From positions 1-63,436 of the forward strand of contig JAZQZL010000041.1 in NCBI GenBank assembly GCA_045634005.1: a DNA stretch of 63,436 nt, written 5' to 3'. The translations under genes and the position numbers were made by a program. This DNA comes from Flemingiibacterium sp045634005 (GTDB lineage: Bacteria > Bacillota > Clostridia > Oscillospirales > CAG-272). Below, one piece after another: positions 1 through 7,896 of the stretch; position 1 is the first letter of the stretch, and every line of letters begins with the position of its first letter. The notes under the pieces were generated by a model. The model saw nothing but the letters and a program-made list of their open reading frames with translations, ran no database searches and had not been told where the DNA came from.

Positions 1-916
1 CGGTGATGATTCTATTCGTGATAGTGTGAAGCACGGGATACGGAATCTCCTCGATAGTTGCGGTCATAGCGTCCTTCGAGTTAACGGCGCGGATGATTGC
101 AGGCCATCCCTCGTAACGCTCGTGGTTGCGTACGCCAACGCTCTTCATATCGGGCATCGAGATGAAGAACTGCCATACGTGCTTTGCAAGACCGCTCTTG
201 TCGAACTCCTCGCGAAGGATAGCGTCAGCCTCGCGGAGTGCATGGAGTCTGTCGCGGGTGATAGCGCCAAGGCAGCGTACACCAAGGCCGGGTCCCGGGA
301 ACGGCTGGCGGTCAACCATCTCGGAAGGAAGTCCGAGTGCGCGACCAACCTCGCGAACCTCATCCTTAAAGAGAAGCTTGATGGGCTCAACGAGCTCAAA
401 CGTCATATATTCGGGAAGTCCGCCAACGTTGTGGTGAGCCTTGACAGCCTTCTTGCCATTGGATTCGAGAATGTCAGGGTAAATAGTACCCTGCGCGAGG
501 AAAGAAATGCCCTCGAGCTTCTTTGCTTCCTCATCGAATACCTTTATAAACTCGCCGCCGATGATCTTACGCTTCTTTTCGGGATCAGCAACACCTGCGA
601 GAAGGTCAAGGAAACGGTCGGTAGCATCAACGTAGATGAGGTTAGCATCAAGACCGTTCTTGAATACCTCGATTACGTTTTCGCTCTCGCCTTTTCTCAT
701 AAGACCGTGGTTAACGTGAACGCAGACGAGCTGCTTTCCGATAGCCTTGATAAGAAGTGCTGCTACAACAGAGCTGTCAACACCGCCGGAAAGTGCAAGA
801 AGAACCTTCTTGTCGCCAACCTGCGCGCGGACCTCTGCTACCTGCTCCTCGATGAACTTGTCTGCAAGCTCACGGGAATCGATGCGTGCCATAGATTCGG
901 GACGTACGTTGCTCAT
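1..916 (-). CDS. guaA: GMP synthase, ATP-pyrophosphatase (PP-loop) subunit, 3' end cut by window
   Basis: Amination of XMP to GMP. The protein starts at ATG 916 behind GGAGG and reads MSNVRPESMARIDS, then the PP-loop SGGVDSS at residues 43-49. The rest of the PP-loop and dimerisation region follows (NHGLMRKGE, QPFPGPGLGVR). About 305 residues are present; by comparison with E. coli GuaA only about a dozen C-terminal residues lie beyond the window. The N-terminal glutamine amidotransferase half of ordinary bacterial GuaA is absent: upstream of the start lie a promoter and the rpiB terminator, so this is not a truncation by the window. It looks like the separate-subunit arrangement known from archaea, with the glutaminase encoded elsewhere, or an ammonia-using enzyme. 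Identity is very secure; the subunit architecture is inferred from the start site. Confidence 0.93.
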   Translation of the reverse strand, partial: MSNVRPESMARIDSRELADKFIEEQVAEVRAQVGDKKVLLALSGGVDSSVVAALLIKAIGKQLVCVHVNHGLMRKGESENVIEVFKNGLDANLIYVDATDRFLDLLAGVADPEKKRKIIGGEFIKVFDEEAKKLEGISFLAQGTIYPDILESNGKKAVKAHHNVGGLPEYMTFELVEPIKLLFKDEVREVGRALGLPSEMVDRQPFPGPGLGVRCLGAITRDRLHALREADAILREEFDKSGLAKHVWQFFISMPDMKSVGVRNHERYEGWPAIIRAVNSKDAMTATIEEIPYPVLHTITNRIIT

Positions 917-940
917 ATAATATCCTCCGTTTTATTGGTA

Positions 941-958
941 GTCCGCAAGCTTGCGGAC
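941..958. promoter_or_regulatory. 18-bp perfect palindrome in the guaA leader
   Basis: GTCCGCAAGCTTGCGGAC is a perfect dyad with 9-bp arms, about 15-30 nt downstream of the predicted guaA transcription start and before its ribosome site. It could be an operator or an mRNA hairpin. No known purine riboswitch fold is visible. Its function is unknown. Confidence 0.45.
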
Positions 959-978
959 CCATTTATTCTTACTTTATT

Positions 979-1007
979 ATGATAGCACAAAACAGCTTCG
1001 ATTTCAA
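979..1007 (-). promoter_or_regulatory. sigma-A type promoter of guaA
   Basis: Read on the minus strand: TTGAAA (1007-1002), a 17-bp spacer ending in TTTTGTGC, then TATCAT (984-979). It directs transcription into the guaA leader. Confidence 0.7.
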
Positions 1008-1100
1008 GAGGTTTTTATAAAAAAATAGAGTATAAAATACAAAAAAATTGATTATGGGGTATTTTTTTCCAAGTGCATACACGTCACACAAAATCAAAAA

Positions 1101-1122
1101 GCGACAGCCGACCGGCTGTCGC
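1101..1122 (-). terminator. Intrinsic terminator after rpiB
   Basis: Inverted repeat GCGACAGCC / GGCTGTCGC with a four-base loop. On the minus strand it is followed by TTTTTGATTTTG. Confidence 0.8.
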
Positions 1123-1129
1123 TTCTATT

Positions 1130-1588
1130 TTACTTGTTTGCCTCGCTCTTTTCGATTGCCATAATCATATCTACGCGAGTCTGATGACGGCCGCCCTCGA
1201 ACTCAGTGTCAACGAAAAGGTCAACAAGCTCAAGCGCAAGTCCCGTGCCGACTACTCTGCCGCCAAGGCAAAGCACGTTCGCATCATTGTGAAGGCGCGT
1301 GAACTTAACCGAGAAGGTGTCGGAAGCACAGGCCGCGCGAATGCCGTGATGCTTATTAGCAGCCATAGACATACCGATGCCGGTACCGCAAACGAGAATA
1401 CCGCGATAGCACTCGCCACTCTGGATAGACTTACAGAGCACACCCGCATAGTCGGGATAATTTACGCTCTGAGGCGTGTAAGAACCGAAATCGCGGTACG
1501 CGATACCACGCTCTTTAAGATGCTCGATGATCTGACCCTTAAGCTCAAATCCGCCGTGATCGCAGGCGATAGCAAGAATTTTCTCCAT
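1130..1588 (-). CDS. rpiB: Ribose-5-phosphate isomerase B
   Basis: Interconverts ribose 5-phosphate and ribulose 5-phosphate in the non-oxidative pentose phosphate pathway. The 152 residues match the usual RpiB length. They contain the LacAB/RpiB signatures ACDHGGFELK near the N terminus, LVCGTGIGMSMAANK (the anion-hole region) and GGRVVG. The ATG follows GGAGGAG and lies about 20 bp after the tsaB stop. It is the last gene of the fhs-tsaE-tsaB-rpiB unit and is followed by a terminator. Some RpiB homologues isomerise allose or galactose phosphates instead; the sequence alone does not exclude this, but a lone housekeeping copy fits RpiB best. Confidence 0.93.
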   Translation of the reverse strand: MEKILAIACDHGGFELKGQIIEHLKERGIAYRDFGSYTPQSVNYPDYAGVLCKSIQSGECYRGILVCGTGIGMSMAANKHHGIRAACASDTFSVKFTRLHNDANVLCLGGRVVGTGLALELVDLFVDTEFEGGRHQTRVDMIMAIEKSEANK

Positions 1589-1608
1589 ACAAATTACTCC
1601 TCCGAAAT

Positions 1609-2298
1609 TTATTTTGAAGCAAGTCGCTCCTCACGTTCGCGTTCGGCCTGCGAAGCACGCAGGTAACGCGCCGTCAGCTCGCGGTCGCTTTTTGACATAG
1701 ATAACTGTGCTTCTGCCACTCGCGCTACAGAAAATGCATTCTGCGGTATCAAGAGTGCAGGTGTGTGAAGAACCTCAATCTCCGTATCTGCGAAATACTT
1801 CTCTGCCACGCCATAGCCGTCGCCACAAAGACGAATCTGTGTCGCGCCAAGCTCTGTAAGCTTGTCACGAAGCTCGGATATCGGCACGAGCATATCCTCT
1901 GAAAGTCGCTCGCCGTCCTTAAATATAGCGGTGTAAACCTGCTCTCGGCGTGCATCCATCACGGGAACGACGCAACCGCCGATTCCGTCGAGGTTAAGCG
2001 CAAGTGCATCAAGCGTTGAAACGCCGATGCAGGGCTTATTCTTATCAAACGCGAGTCCCTTTATAAGCGACACACCGATACGAACCCCCGTAAAAGATCC
2101 GGGTCCCTCGGACACCGCGAAAGCATCGACGTCGTCAATTGTCAGCGCCGCCTTCGCGAGCATATTTTCGATCATCGGGAGCATGGTTTCGCTATGAGTA
2201 AGCAGACCGTTCACTGTATAAAGCGCGAGAAGCGAGCCGTCGCACGATAGTGCGCAGGTTGCGGTATTTGCACTTGTGTCAATGGCCAAAATCAGCAT
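1609..2298 (-). CDS. tsaB: tRNA threonylcarbamoyladenosine (t6A) synthesis protein TsaB
   Basis: TsaB is the partner of TsaD in transferring threonylcarbamoyl to A37 of ANN-decoding tRNAs. The 229 residues begin LILAIDTSANTATCAL, the ASKHA-type N terminus, and carry SEGPGSFTGVRIG, the TsaB signature. TsaB is a pseudo-enzyme that scaffolds TsaD and TsaE. The start codon sits one base after the tsaE stop, so the two are translationally coupled, and co-expression with tsaE fits the TsaBDE complex. tsaD and tsaC are not in the window. The C-terminal tail (about residues 205-229) is rich in Arg and Glu. Confidence 0.93.
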   Translation of the reverse strand: MLILAIDTSANTATCALSCDGSLLALYTVNGLLTHSETMLPMIENMLAKAALTIDDVDAFAVSEGPGSFTGVRIGVSLIKGLAFDKNKPCIGVSTLDALALNLDGIGGCVVPVMDARREQVYTAIFKDGERLSEDMLVPISELRDKLTELGATQIRLCGDGYGVAEKYFADTEIEVLHTPALLIPQNAFSVARVAEAQLSMSKSDRELTARYLRASQAEREREERLASK

Positions 2299-2299
2299 A

Positions 2300-2731
2300 T
2301 TATTTCTCCACTGTTTCTGCGGTTATACGGCGCTCGTCGTCGCCGAGCTTTTCAATGGTAACGCGAACGTATTTACTCGGAAGCGCGTAAGGAATGTTCT
2401 CGCTCCACTCGGTTATAATAACTCCGCGGCCGAGATAATCGTAAAATCCGATAGAATCGAGCGCATCCTCATCCTCGATACGGTACATATCAAAGTGAAA
2501 AAGCGGTACTGTTCCCTCGTATTCGTTGACTATCGTGTACGTCGGCGAGCAAACGTCCGCCTCAGGCGCGATCACGCTTGCAAAGCCGCGTGTGAACGCT
2601 GTCTTACCTGCTCCGAGATCGCCGTAAAGCGCGACAAAATCGAGCTTATTTTCGAGGATGTATTTCGCAAGGATTGCGCCGACGAGCTCTGTGTCGTCGG
2701 CGCAACTTGTAACTTTATTCAGTATCTGCAT
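2300..2731 (-). CDS. tsaE: t6A synthesis ATPase TsaE
   Basis: A small P-loop ATPase that powers turnover of the TsaBD complex. The 143 residues have Walker A GDLGAGKT near residues 37-44, the switch-like SPTYTIVNEY segment, and the HFDMYRIED stretch typical of the family. Its ATG overlaps the fhs stop codon (TAATG), so translation is probably coupled to fhs. The tsaE-tsaB pairing is conserved across Bacillota; the association with fhs upstream is less usual. Confidence 0.93.
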   Translation of the reverse strand: MQILNKVTSCADDTELVGAILAKYILENKLDFVALYGDLGAGKTAFTRGFASVIAPEADVCSPTYTIVNEYEGTVPLFHFDMYRIEDEDALDSIGFYDYLGRGVIITEWSENIPYALPSKYVRVTIEKLGDDERRITAETVEK

Positions 2732-4404
2732 TAGAACAGACCGTCGATCTTGCCTTCATCATCAACGTCAATGTTGTATGCGGCAGGAACCTTGGGAAGT
2801 CCCGGCATCGTGAGGATGGTACCGGTGAGTGCTACGATAAATTCAGCACCTGCGGAGAGTCTTACCTCGCGAACGGTAACTGTGAAATTCTTCGGACGTC
2901 CGAGCTTTGCAGGATCGTCAGAAAGCGAGTACTGCGTCTTCGCCATACATACGGGGAACTTTGCATACTTCTCGTCGAGTGCAAGAATCTCGGAAAGCTG
3001 CTTTTCAGCTGCAGCCTCGTAAACTACGCCGTCTGCGCCGTAGATTTCCTTTGCAACGGTTGCGATCTTGTCCTTGATGGACATTTCGTCGGGATAGAGC
3101 ACCTTGAAGTTCGATGTCTTTTCGCAAGCCTCAACGACCTTGTTAGCAAGCTCAACGCCGCCGTCGCCGCCCTTTGCGAACACCTCGGAGAGCGCGAGAG
3201 TTGCGCCGCGAGCCTCGCAAGCCTTGCGGATGAAGTCGAGCTCGGCATCAGTGTCGGTGTCGAAGCGATTGAGTGCAACTACTACCGGTACACCGTACTT
3301 GGTGAGGTTGTCGATGTGAGCCTCGAGGTTTACGATACCCTTTTCGAGAGCTGCGAGATTTTCGTTCTTGAGCTCGGCCTTGGGTACGCCGCCGTTATAC
3401 TTAAGTGCGCGAACAGTTGCAACGAGAACGATAGCGTTCGGTGCAAGACCCGCCTTGCGGCACTTGATGTCAAGGAACTTTTCTGCGCCAAGGTCAGCGC
3501 CAAATCCTGCCTCAGTGATGCAGTAGTCAGCAAGCTTCATAGCAAGCTTGGTTGCACGAACGGAGTTGCAACCGTGTGCGATATTAGCGAAAGGACCGCC
3601 GTGAATGATAGCGGGAGTATTTTCGAGAGTCTGAACGAGGTTCGGCTTGATAGCGTCCTTGAGGAGTGCGGTCATCGAGCCTTCAGCCTTGATGTCGCGA
3701 GCGTAAACGGGAGTACCGTCGTACTTGTATGCAACGAGGATGTTGCCAAGGCGCTTCTTGAGGTCGGAAATGGACTCTGCAAGGCAGAGGATAGCCATAA
3801 CCTCGGAAGCAACGGTGATCTGGAAGTGATCCTCACGAACAACACCGCTCATCTTACCGCCCATACCGATTACACAGTTACGGAGTGCGCGGTCGTTGGT
3901 GTCGGTACAACGGATAACAACTACACGGCGAGGGTCTATGCCAAGCTCGTTGCCCTGGAAGATGTGGTTGTCAAGAATAGCGCAAAGAAGGTTGTTAGCT
4001 GCGGTGATCGCGTGGAAGTCACCGGTGAAATGAAGGTTGATGTCCTCCATAGGAACGACCTGTGCATATCCGCCGCCTGCAGCGCCGCCCTTAACGCCGA
4101 ATACCGGTCCGAGAGAGGGCTCGCGAAGCGCGATTACAGCGTTCTTGCCAATCTTCTCCATAGCCATACCAAGACCTACGGTAGTGGTGGTCTTACCCTC
4201 ACCTGCGGGAGTCGGGTTGATAGCGGTTACGAGAATGAGCTTGCCGTTTGGCTTGTTTGCGGTGCGCTTGATGAAATCATCGGTGATCTTCGCCTTGTAC
4301 TTACCGTAGTACTCGAGTTCGTCCTCGGTAACACCGAGCTTTTCGGCAATCTTGCCGATGGGAAGCATTTTAGCTTCCTGTGCGATTTGGATGTCAGTTT
4401 TCAT
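2731..4404 (-). CDS. fhs: Formate-tetrahydrofolate ligase
   Basis: Makes 10-formyl-tetrahydrofolate from formate, THF and ATP. It is the entry of formate into one-carbon metabolism and, in acetogens, the methyl branch of the Wood-Ljungdahl pathway. Starting at ATG 4404 (MKTDIQIAQEAK) gives 557 residues, the family length. The P-loop region INPTPAGEGKTTTTVGLGMA and EPSLGPVFGVKGGAAGGGYAQV are hallmark FTHFS segments. An in-frame ATG at 4452 would add 16 residues, but these overlap an mRNA hairpin and do not resemble the family, so the downstream start is preferred. It heads the fhs-tsaE-tsaB-rpiB transcript. The formyl product also feeds purN, encoded 2.5 kb away on a separate transcript. Confidence 0.95.
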   Translation of the reverse strand: MKTDIQIAQEAKMLPIGKIAEKLGVTEDELEYYGKYKAKITDDFIKRTANKPNGKLILVTAINPTPAGEGKTTTTVGLGMAMEKIGKNAVIALREPSLGPVFGVKGGAAGGGYAQVVPMEDINLHFTGDFHAITAANNLLCAILDNHIFQGNELGIDPRRVVVIRCTDTNDRALRNCVIGMGGKMSGVVREDHFQITVASEVMAILCLAESISDLKKRLGNILVAYKYDGTPVYARDIKAEGSMTALLKDAIKPNLVQTLENTPAIIHGGPFANIAHGCNSVRATKLAMKLADYCITEAGFGADLGAEKFLDIKCRKAGLAPNAIVLVATVRALKYNGGVPKAELKNENLAALEKGIVNLEAHIDNLTKYGVPVVVALNRFDTDTDAELDFIRKACEARGATLALSEVFAKGGDGGVELANKVVEACEKTSNFKVLYPDEMSIKDKIATVAKEIYGADGVVYEAAAEKQLSEILALDEKYAKFPVCMAKTQYSLSDDPAKLGRPKNFTVTVREVRLSAGAEFIVALTGTILTMPGLPKVPAAYNIDVDDEGKIDGLF

Positions 4405-4426
4405 TTTGTTTTCCCTTTCGTTTTTT

Positions 4427-4445
4427 GGAGGAGCGTTATTCCTCC
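4427..4445. promoter_or_regulatory. Short inverted repeat in the fhs leader
   Basis: GGAGGA / TCCTCC with a 7-nt loop lies in the 5' untranslated region about 22 nt before the fhs start. In mRNA the hairpin would contain a Shine-Dalgarno-like GGAGGA. It may tune access to the start region; this is speculative. Confidence 0.35.
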
Positions 4446-4472
4446 ACAGCATAGAAGTATTCTTATGGGTAT

Positions 4473-4502
4473 ATTATACCACATTTGAAAACAGCCCGTC
4501 AA
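4473..4502 (-). promoter_or_regulatory. sigma-A promoter of fhs operon
   Basis: On the minus strand TTGACG (4502-4497), an 18-bp spacer ending ATGTGG, then TATAAT (4478-4473). Confidence 0.75.
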
Positions 4503-4567
4503 TACCTTTGTCGAATATTTATTTATAGAAAGATTGATATTATTTTGTAAAAAAACTGTTGAATTTA

Positions 4568-4596
4568 TTGAAAAGTGGTAAATACTATGTTATAAT
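4568..4596 (+). promoter_or_regulatory. sigma-A promoter of the CDP-alcohol phosphatidyltransferase gene
   Basis: TTGAAA (4568-4573), a 17-bp spacer, TATAAT (4591-4596). The 29-bp block matches the ackA promoter at 9131-9159 in 25 positions. Confidence 0.8.
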
Positions 4597-4629
4597 TGAT
4601 TTACAACAATAAAGGTTGGAGTGATTTTA

Positions 4630-5169
4630 ATGAGTATCATACCGAACATAATAACTTCCCTGCGCATAGTCGGCGGAACCTTGCTGATATTTACCGAGCC
4701 GCTGACGCTTGCGTTTTTCATAATATACACGCTATCGGGCATAAGCGATGCGCTTGACGGTTGGATCGCGAGGAAGCTCGGTGCTATGTCAAGACTCGGC
4801 TCGGTGCTTGACAGCATCGCCGACCTGCTTTTTTACACGGTTATGCTTTTTAAGATTGCTCCGCTTCTTTTTGAGAAGCTGCCGTCGGGCGTATGGATAG
4901 CTGTAGCGTCGGTGCTTCTCGTGCGTATTGCAACGTATATTCTGGCGGCGTTCAAGTATCACCGCTTCGCCTCGCTTCACACCTACCTCAACAAGCTCAC
5001 GGGAGTCGCAATGTTTACCGTCCCCTATTTTATAAAGCTCCCCGTTGGTAAGGTCGTGTGCATCATAGTCTGCTCAATCGCGGCAGCGGCGGCCGTTGAG
5101 GAATTGCTCATTCACATAAAGTCAAAGCGCTATGACGAAAACGCAAAATCGCTTATGAAAGCGGCATAA
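4630..5169 (+). CDS. CDP-alcohol phosphatidyltransferase family membrane protein
   Basis: A 179-residue integral membrane enzyme of the family that attaches an alcohol head group to CDP-diacylglycerol. The signature DG-x2-AR-x8-G-x3-D-x3-D is complete (DGWIAR near residue 43, then G, D and D with correct spacing), so it should be active. Several hydrophobic helices flank it. Start ATG 4630 is preferred to GTG 4621 because GGAG lies 9 nt before the ATG. Substrate is uncertain: phosphatidylglycerophosphate synthase (PgsA) is the commonest assignment for this length, but phosphatidylserine or cardiolipin-type enzymes share the motif. It is a single-gene transcript with a strong promoter and a shared terminator. 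Confidence 0.85.
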   Translation: MSIIPNIITSLRIVGGTLLIFTEPLTLAFFIIYTLSGISDALDGWIARKLGAMSRLGSVLDSIADLLFYTVMLFKIAPLLFEKLPSGVWIAVASVLLVRIATYILAAFKYHRFASLHTYLNKLTGVAMFTVPYFIKLPVGKVVCIIVCSIAAAAAVEELLIHIKSKRYDENAKSLMKAA

Positions 5170-5172
5170 TAA

Positions 5173-5199
5173 AAACGGTGCAGTTTCCCTGCACCGTTT
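5173..5199. terminator. Bidirectional terminator
   Basis: Perfect 11-bp arms AAACGGTGCAG / CTGCACCGTTT around a 5-nt loop lie between the convergent phosphatidyltransferase and purN genes. There are T-rich tracts on both sides. Confidence 0.85.
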
Positions 5200-5202
5200 C
5201 TT

Positions 5203-5826
5203 TTATTTTATGTGTACGATATTATCAACGACTGTAAGCCTGTCCGCACAGAAAAGCTCTATAGCCTCGGGGAGTATCCTCCACTCCGCCTGCTCCATAA
5301 TTCTTCTCTGAAGCGTTTCGGGAGTGTCACCCTCCTCGATTGCAACCGCCTTCTGTGCGATGATCGGTCCTCCGTCGCACACTTCGTTTACAAAGTGTAC
5401 GGTCGCGCCTGAAAGCTTAACACCCTTTGCAAGCGCCGCCTCGTGAACGTGAAGTCCGTAGAAGCCCTCGCCGCAAAAGCTCGGAATAAGCGCCGGATGA
5501 ACGTTTATCACGCGGTTTTCAAACGTACGCGTGAACTCACCGTCGAGTATTATCATAAAGCCTGCGAGCACAACAAGGTCAATGCCACGCGCTGTCAGCG
5601 CCTCGATAAGCTTTTTGGTGTATTCGCTTCTGTCGGGGTAATCCTTCTTTGGAATCACGATGCCGTCGACGCCGTGATTTTTCGCACGCTCAAGCGCAAA
5701 CGCCCCCTCCTTCGAGGAAACGACCACGTCTACCTTTCCGCTTTTGATGACGCCACTATCAATGGCGTCGAGTATCGCCTGAAGGTTTGTACCTCCACCA
5801 GACACCAAAACCGCAATTTTCTTCAT
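5203..5826 (-). CDS. purN: Phosphoribosylglycinamide formyltransferase
   Basis: Formylates GAR with 10-formyl-THF in step 3 of purine synthesis. The 207 residues carry AVLVSGGGTNLQA (phosphate-binding loop), LVVLAGFM and the catalytic segment INVHPALIPSF (Asn, His), followed by SGATVHFVNEVCDGGPI with the catalytic Asp. The ATG at 5826 is preferred over GTG 5829 because AAGGAG is 6 nt before the ATG. It lies 11 bp after purE and is the last gene of the nitrilase-HAD-purE-purN operon. The rest of the pur pathway is not in the window. Confidence 0.95.
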   Translation of the reverse strand: MKKIAVLVSGGGTNLQAILDAIDSGVIKSGKVDVVVSSKEGAFALERAKNHGVDGIVIPKKDYPDRSEYTKKLIEALTARGIDLVVLAGFMIILDGEFTRTFENRVINVHPALIPSFCGEGFYGLHVHEAALAKGVKLSGATVHFVNEVCDGGPIIAQKAVAIEEGDTPETLQRRIMEQAEWRILPEAIELFCADRLTVVDNIVHIK

Positions 5827-5837
5827 CACGCGCTCCT

Positions 5838-6329
5838 TTATATAAGCTCGGACTGAAGCTTTGCGTCCTTCGCGATAACGCCTGCTTCCATTTCGGTCTT
5901 GAAGCTCTCGAGTCTGTCCGCGAGAGCGTCGTCGGAAAGCGCGAGCATCTGTGCCGCGAGAATAGCCGCGTTCTGTGCGCCGTCAATAGCAACAGTAGCC
6001 ACGGGGATACCGCCGGGCATCTGTACCATAGAAAGAAGCGAGTCAAGACCGTCCATAGTCGAGGACTTTATCGGAATACCGATAACAGGAAGCGTAGTGT
6101 ACGCCGCGATAACGCCGCCAAGGTGAGCCGCCTTACCTGCCGCCGCGATGATAACACCAAAGCCGTTAGCCTTTGCGTTCGACGCAAACTGCTCTGCCTG
6201 ACGGGGGGTTCTATGCGCGCTGATAACGTGCGCCTCGTAAGGAATACCGAAAGCCGCAAGCTGATCGATACATTTCTTAACTACCGGCAGATCGGAATCA
6301 CTGCCCATAATAACTGCTACTTTTTTCAT
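5838..6329 (-). CDS. purE: N5-carboxyaminoimidazole ribonucleotide mutase (PurE class I)
   Basis: Converts N5-CAIR to CAIR in de novo purine synthesis. The 163 residues begin MKKVAVIMGSDSDLPVVKK and contain SAHRTP and AAGKAAHLGGVIAA, the PurE class I signatures. Start ATG 6329 has GGAGG 8 nt upstream; the longer upstream reading frame has no family similarity. It is followed after 11 bp by purN. The C-terminal tail after residue 150 is variable in the family. I see no ZTP or purine riboswitch in the 29-bp gap upstream. Confidence 0.95.
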   Translation of the reverse strand: MKKVAVIMGSDSDLPVVKKCIDQLAAFGIPYEAHVISAHRTPRQAEQFASNAKANGFGVIIAAAGKAAHLGGVIAAYTTLPVIGIPIKSSTMDGLDSLLSMVQMPGGIPVATVAIDGAQNAAILAAQMLALSDDALADRLESFKTEMEAGVIAKDAKLQSELI

Positions 6330-6358
6330 TGTTTTATCCTCCATATTGTTTTTTACAA

Positions 6359-7000
6359 TTATATTTCGAGAAGCTCTGCCATGCGGTCTACGTAATGGTC
6401 TGCTTCTTTTTTTATTGCATCCTTGCAGTCCGCGGATGTGGGATCGTAGACACCGCACACGCGCATTCCCGCAGTCTTTGCAGTGCCGAGCGCACCACTG
6501 TTGTCGTCGAGAAAAAGCACCTTGTCAACACTTGCGCCGAGCTTCTCTGCCGCCATCTTGTAGATGTTTGGGTCCGCCTTGTTCGTGCCGAAATCGTCGC
6601 ACGACCAGACGTTATCAAAAAGGTCGTATATACCGAGCCTCTTTAGGCACGGATCAAGCATCGGGTGCGGACTTGCCGTCAGAATGTTAAGGCTTGCACC
6701 GTTTTCTTTGAGCTTTGTAAGCGTTTCGATGACCGTTTCTTTAGCGGGAACCGTGTTTTCGTATTCAGCGAGAGCGTATGCCTTCATAGTAGTAACGATC
6801 TCACTCTCGTCCCCCTCAAGACCGAGCGTTTTGAAATATTTCGCCGTTCCGAGGTATCCGAGCGGCGTGATTATCTTTACGATGTCATCGCCGTACGCTA
6901 TGCCGTTCTCATCGAGAATGCAGAGCATAACCGCCGCAAAGGTTGGCATCGAGTCGACGAGCGTTCCGTCGAAATCAAATAAATACGTGTTATACTTCAC
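6359..7000 (-). CDS. HAD-superfamily hydrolase (phosphatase, subfamily IA-like)
   Basis: 213 residues with HAD motif I LFDFDGTLVDS (nucleophile Asp near residue 9), motif II LTAS near residue 108, a motif III Lys in GTNKADPNIY, and motif IV FLDDN. A helical cap lies between motifs I and II. The substrate cannot be read from sequence; phosphoglycolate- or beta-phosphoglucomutase-like enzymes share this layout. The start is GTG 7000 behind AAGGA; no in-frame ATG fits. It sits between a nitrilase-family gene and purE in one operon, so a house-cleaning role on nucleotide or sugar phosphates is plausible but unproven. Confidence 0.85.
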   Translation of the reverse strand: MKYNTYLFDFDGTLVDSMPTFAAVMLCILDENGIAYGDDIVKIITPLGYLGTAKYFKTLGLEGDESEIVTTMKAYALAEYENTVPAKETVIETLTKLKENGASLNILTASPHPMLDPCLKRLGIYDLFDNVWSCDDFGTNKADPNIYKMAAEKLGASVDKVLFLDDNSGALGTAKTAGMRVCGVYDPTSADCKDAIKKEADHYVDRMAELLEI

Positions 7001-7012
7001 TTTTTACCATCC

Positions 7013-7822
7013 TTAAAACGCTTCGGGGCAAAGTCCGTCGGCGATAAAGTCGTCATTTCTGACTGTATTTCCGCCAAAGCCCGCCGCGCGCATATACTTT
7101 TCCTTCGGATCAATTTCCGCCGAAACGGAGCCGATACCCTTCCCGATGTCAGTTATAATCTGACCGTCGGGCGCAACTATCATCGAGCAGCCACCGTGTC
7201 CGTCGTCGTTCATCGAGAAGGACGAGCGCGCAAGGAACGCGTTGCATCTGAATGCGGTAAGCTTCGCCTGCGCGCGAATGATATCCGTACGCTCACCGCG
7301 CTGATAGCCGGGAACGAGGATAACGTCGGGCTTGTGGCGCGCGATAAACTCGATCTGCTCGTTGAAATAAACGTCATAGCAGGTCATAAAAGCAAATCTT
7401 ATGCCGTCGAGATCGCACACACACTTGCACTTGCCCGTTTCGTTGCCTGCCTCGACGCCGAGCTTCACCTCAGACGGCGGCAGATGCTGCTTGTCGTATA
7501 TGTACGCGACCTCACCTTTTTTGTTGTAGAGATAGGTGCTGTTCTTGATCTTACCGCCGCGGCGCTCAAGGACGTTTACAGCAACGTACGCGCCCTTCTC
7601 TTTGGCTGTTTTTGATGCCGCCTCGAGCATCATATTGGCGCGCGGTAATGCCGCGATCTCCGCCTCGGGATCGGATATGCCGCCGGCGTTTGAATATTCG
7701 GGCAGCACGATAAGTCCACCTTCGGGAACGGCTTTAAGCTGCTCGATGAGAAAGTCCGCTATAGCCTCATCGGGCTTATCGCCTGCGAAATATGAAGGCT
7801 GTACTACTGTTACGTTAAGCAT
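7013..7822 (-). CDS. Carbon-nitrogen hydrolase (nitrilase superfamily)
   Basis: 269 residues from ATG 7822, behind GGAGA. The Glu-Lys-Cys catalytic triad is visible: Glu in IVLPEYSNAG, Lys in YDKQHLPP and Cys in FMTCYDVYF. These enzymes hydrolyse amides (amidase, carbamoylputrescine amidase, omega-amidase types); the substrate is not determinable. First gene of the nitrilase-HAD-purE-purN operon, with its own consensus promoter. A nitrilogenous amide salvage role linked to purine or glutamine metabolism would be a guess from context only. Confidence 0.87.
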   Translation of the reverse strand: MLNVTVVQPSYFAGDKPDEAIADFLIEQLKAVPEGGLIVLPEYSNAGGISDPEAEIAALPRANMMLEAASKTAKEKGAYVAVNVLERRGGKIKNSTYLYNKKGEVAYIYDKQHLPPSEVKLGVEAGNETGKCKCVCDLDGIRFAFMTCYDVYFNEQIEFIARHKPDVILVPGYQRGERTDIIRAQAKLTAFRCNAFLARSSFSMNDDGHGGCSMIVAPDGQIITDIGKGIGSVSAEIDPKEKYMRAAGFGGNTVRNDDFIADGLCPEAF

Positions 7823-7852
7823 TTTTATCTCCTGATAGGATATTTTGAAATA

Positions 7853-7881
7853 ATTATACCACAACCAACCGCCAATGTCAA
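7853..7881 (-). promoter_or_regulatory. Consensus sigma-A promoter of nitrilase-purEN operon
   Basis: On the minus strand TTGACA (7881-7876), a 17-bp spacer ending GTTGTGG, TATAAT (7858-7853). It lies in the short gap after tmcAL. Confidence 0.85.
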
Positions 7882-7896
7882 TCGCTTTGCGCGCAC

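Noticed and set aside
905..1070. Guanine/xanthine riboswitch before guaA
   Set aside because: No conserved purine-riboswitch core; only a promoter and a palindrome are seen.
3316..4488. 390-codon plus-strand open frame
   Set aside because: It is the antisense of fhs; no family likeness and no ribosome site.
6330..6358. ZTP or THF riboswitch before purE or fhs
   Set aside because: The gap is too short at purE, and the fhs leader has only a small hairpin.
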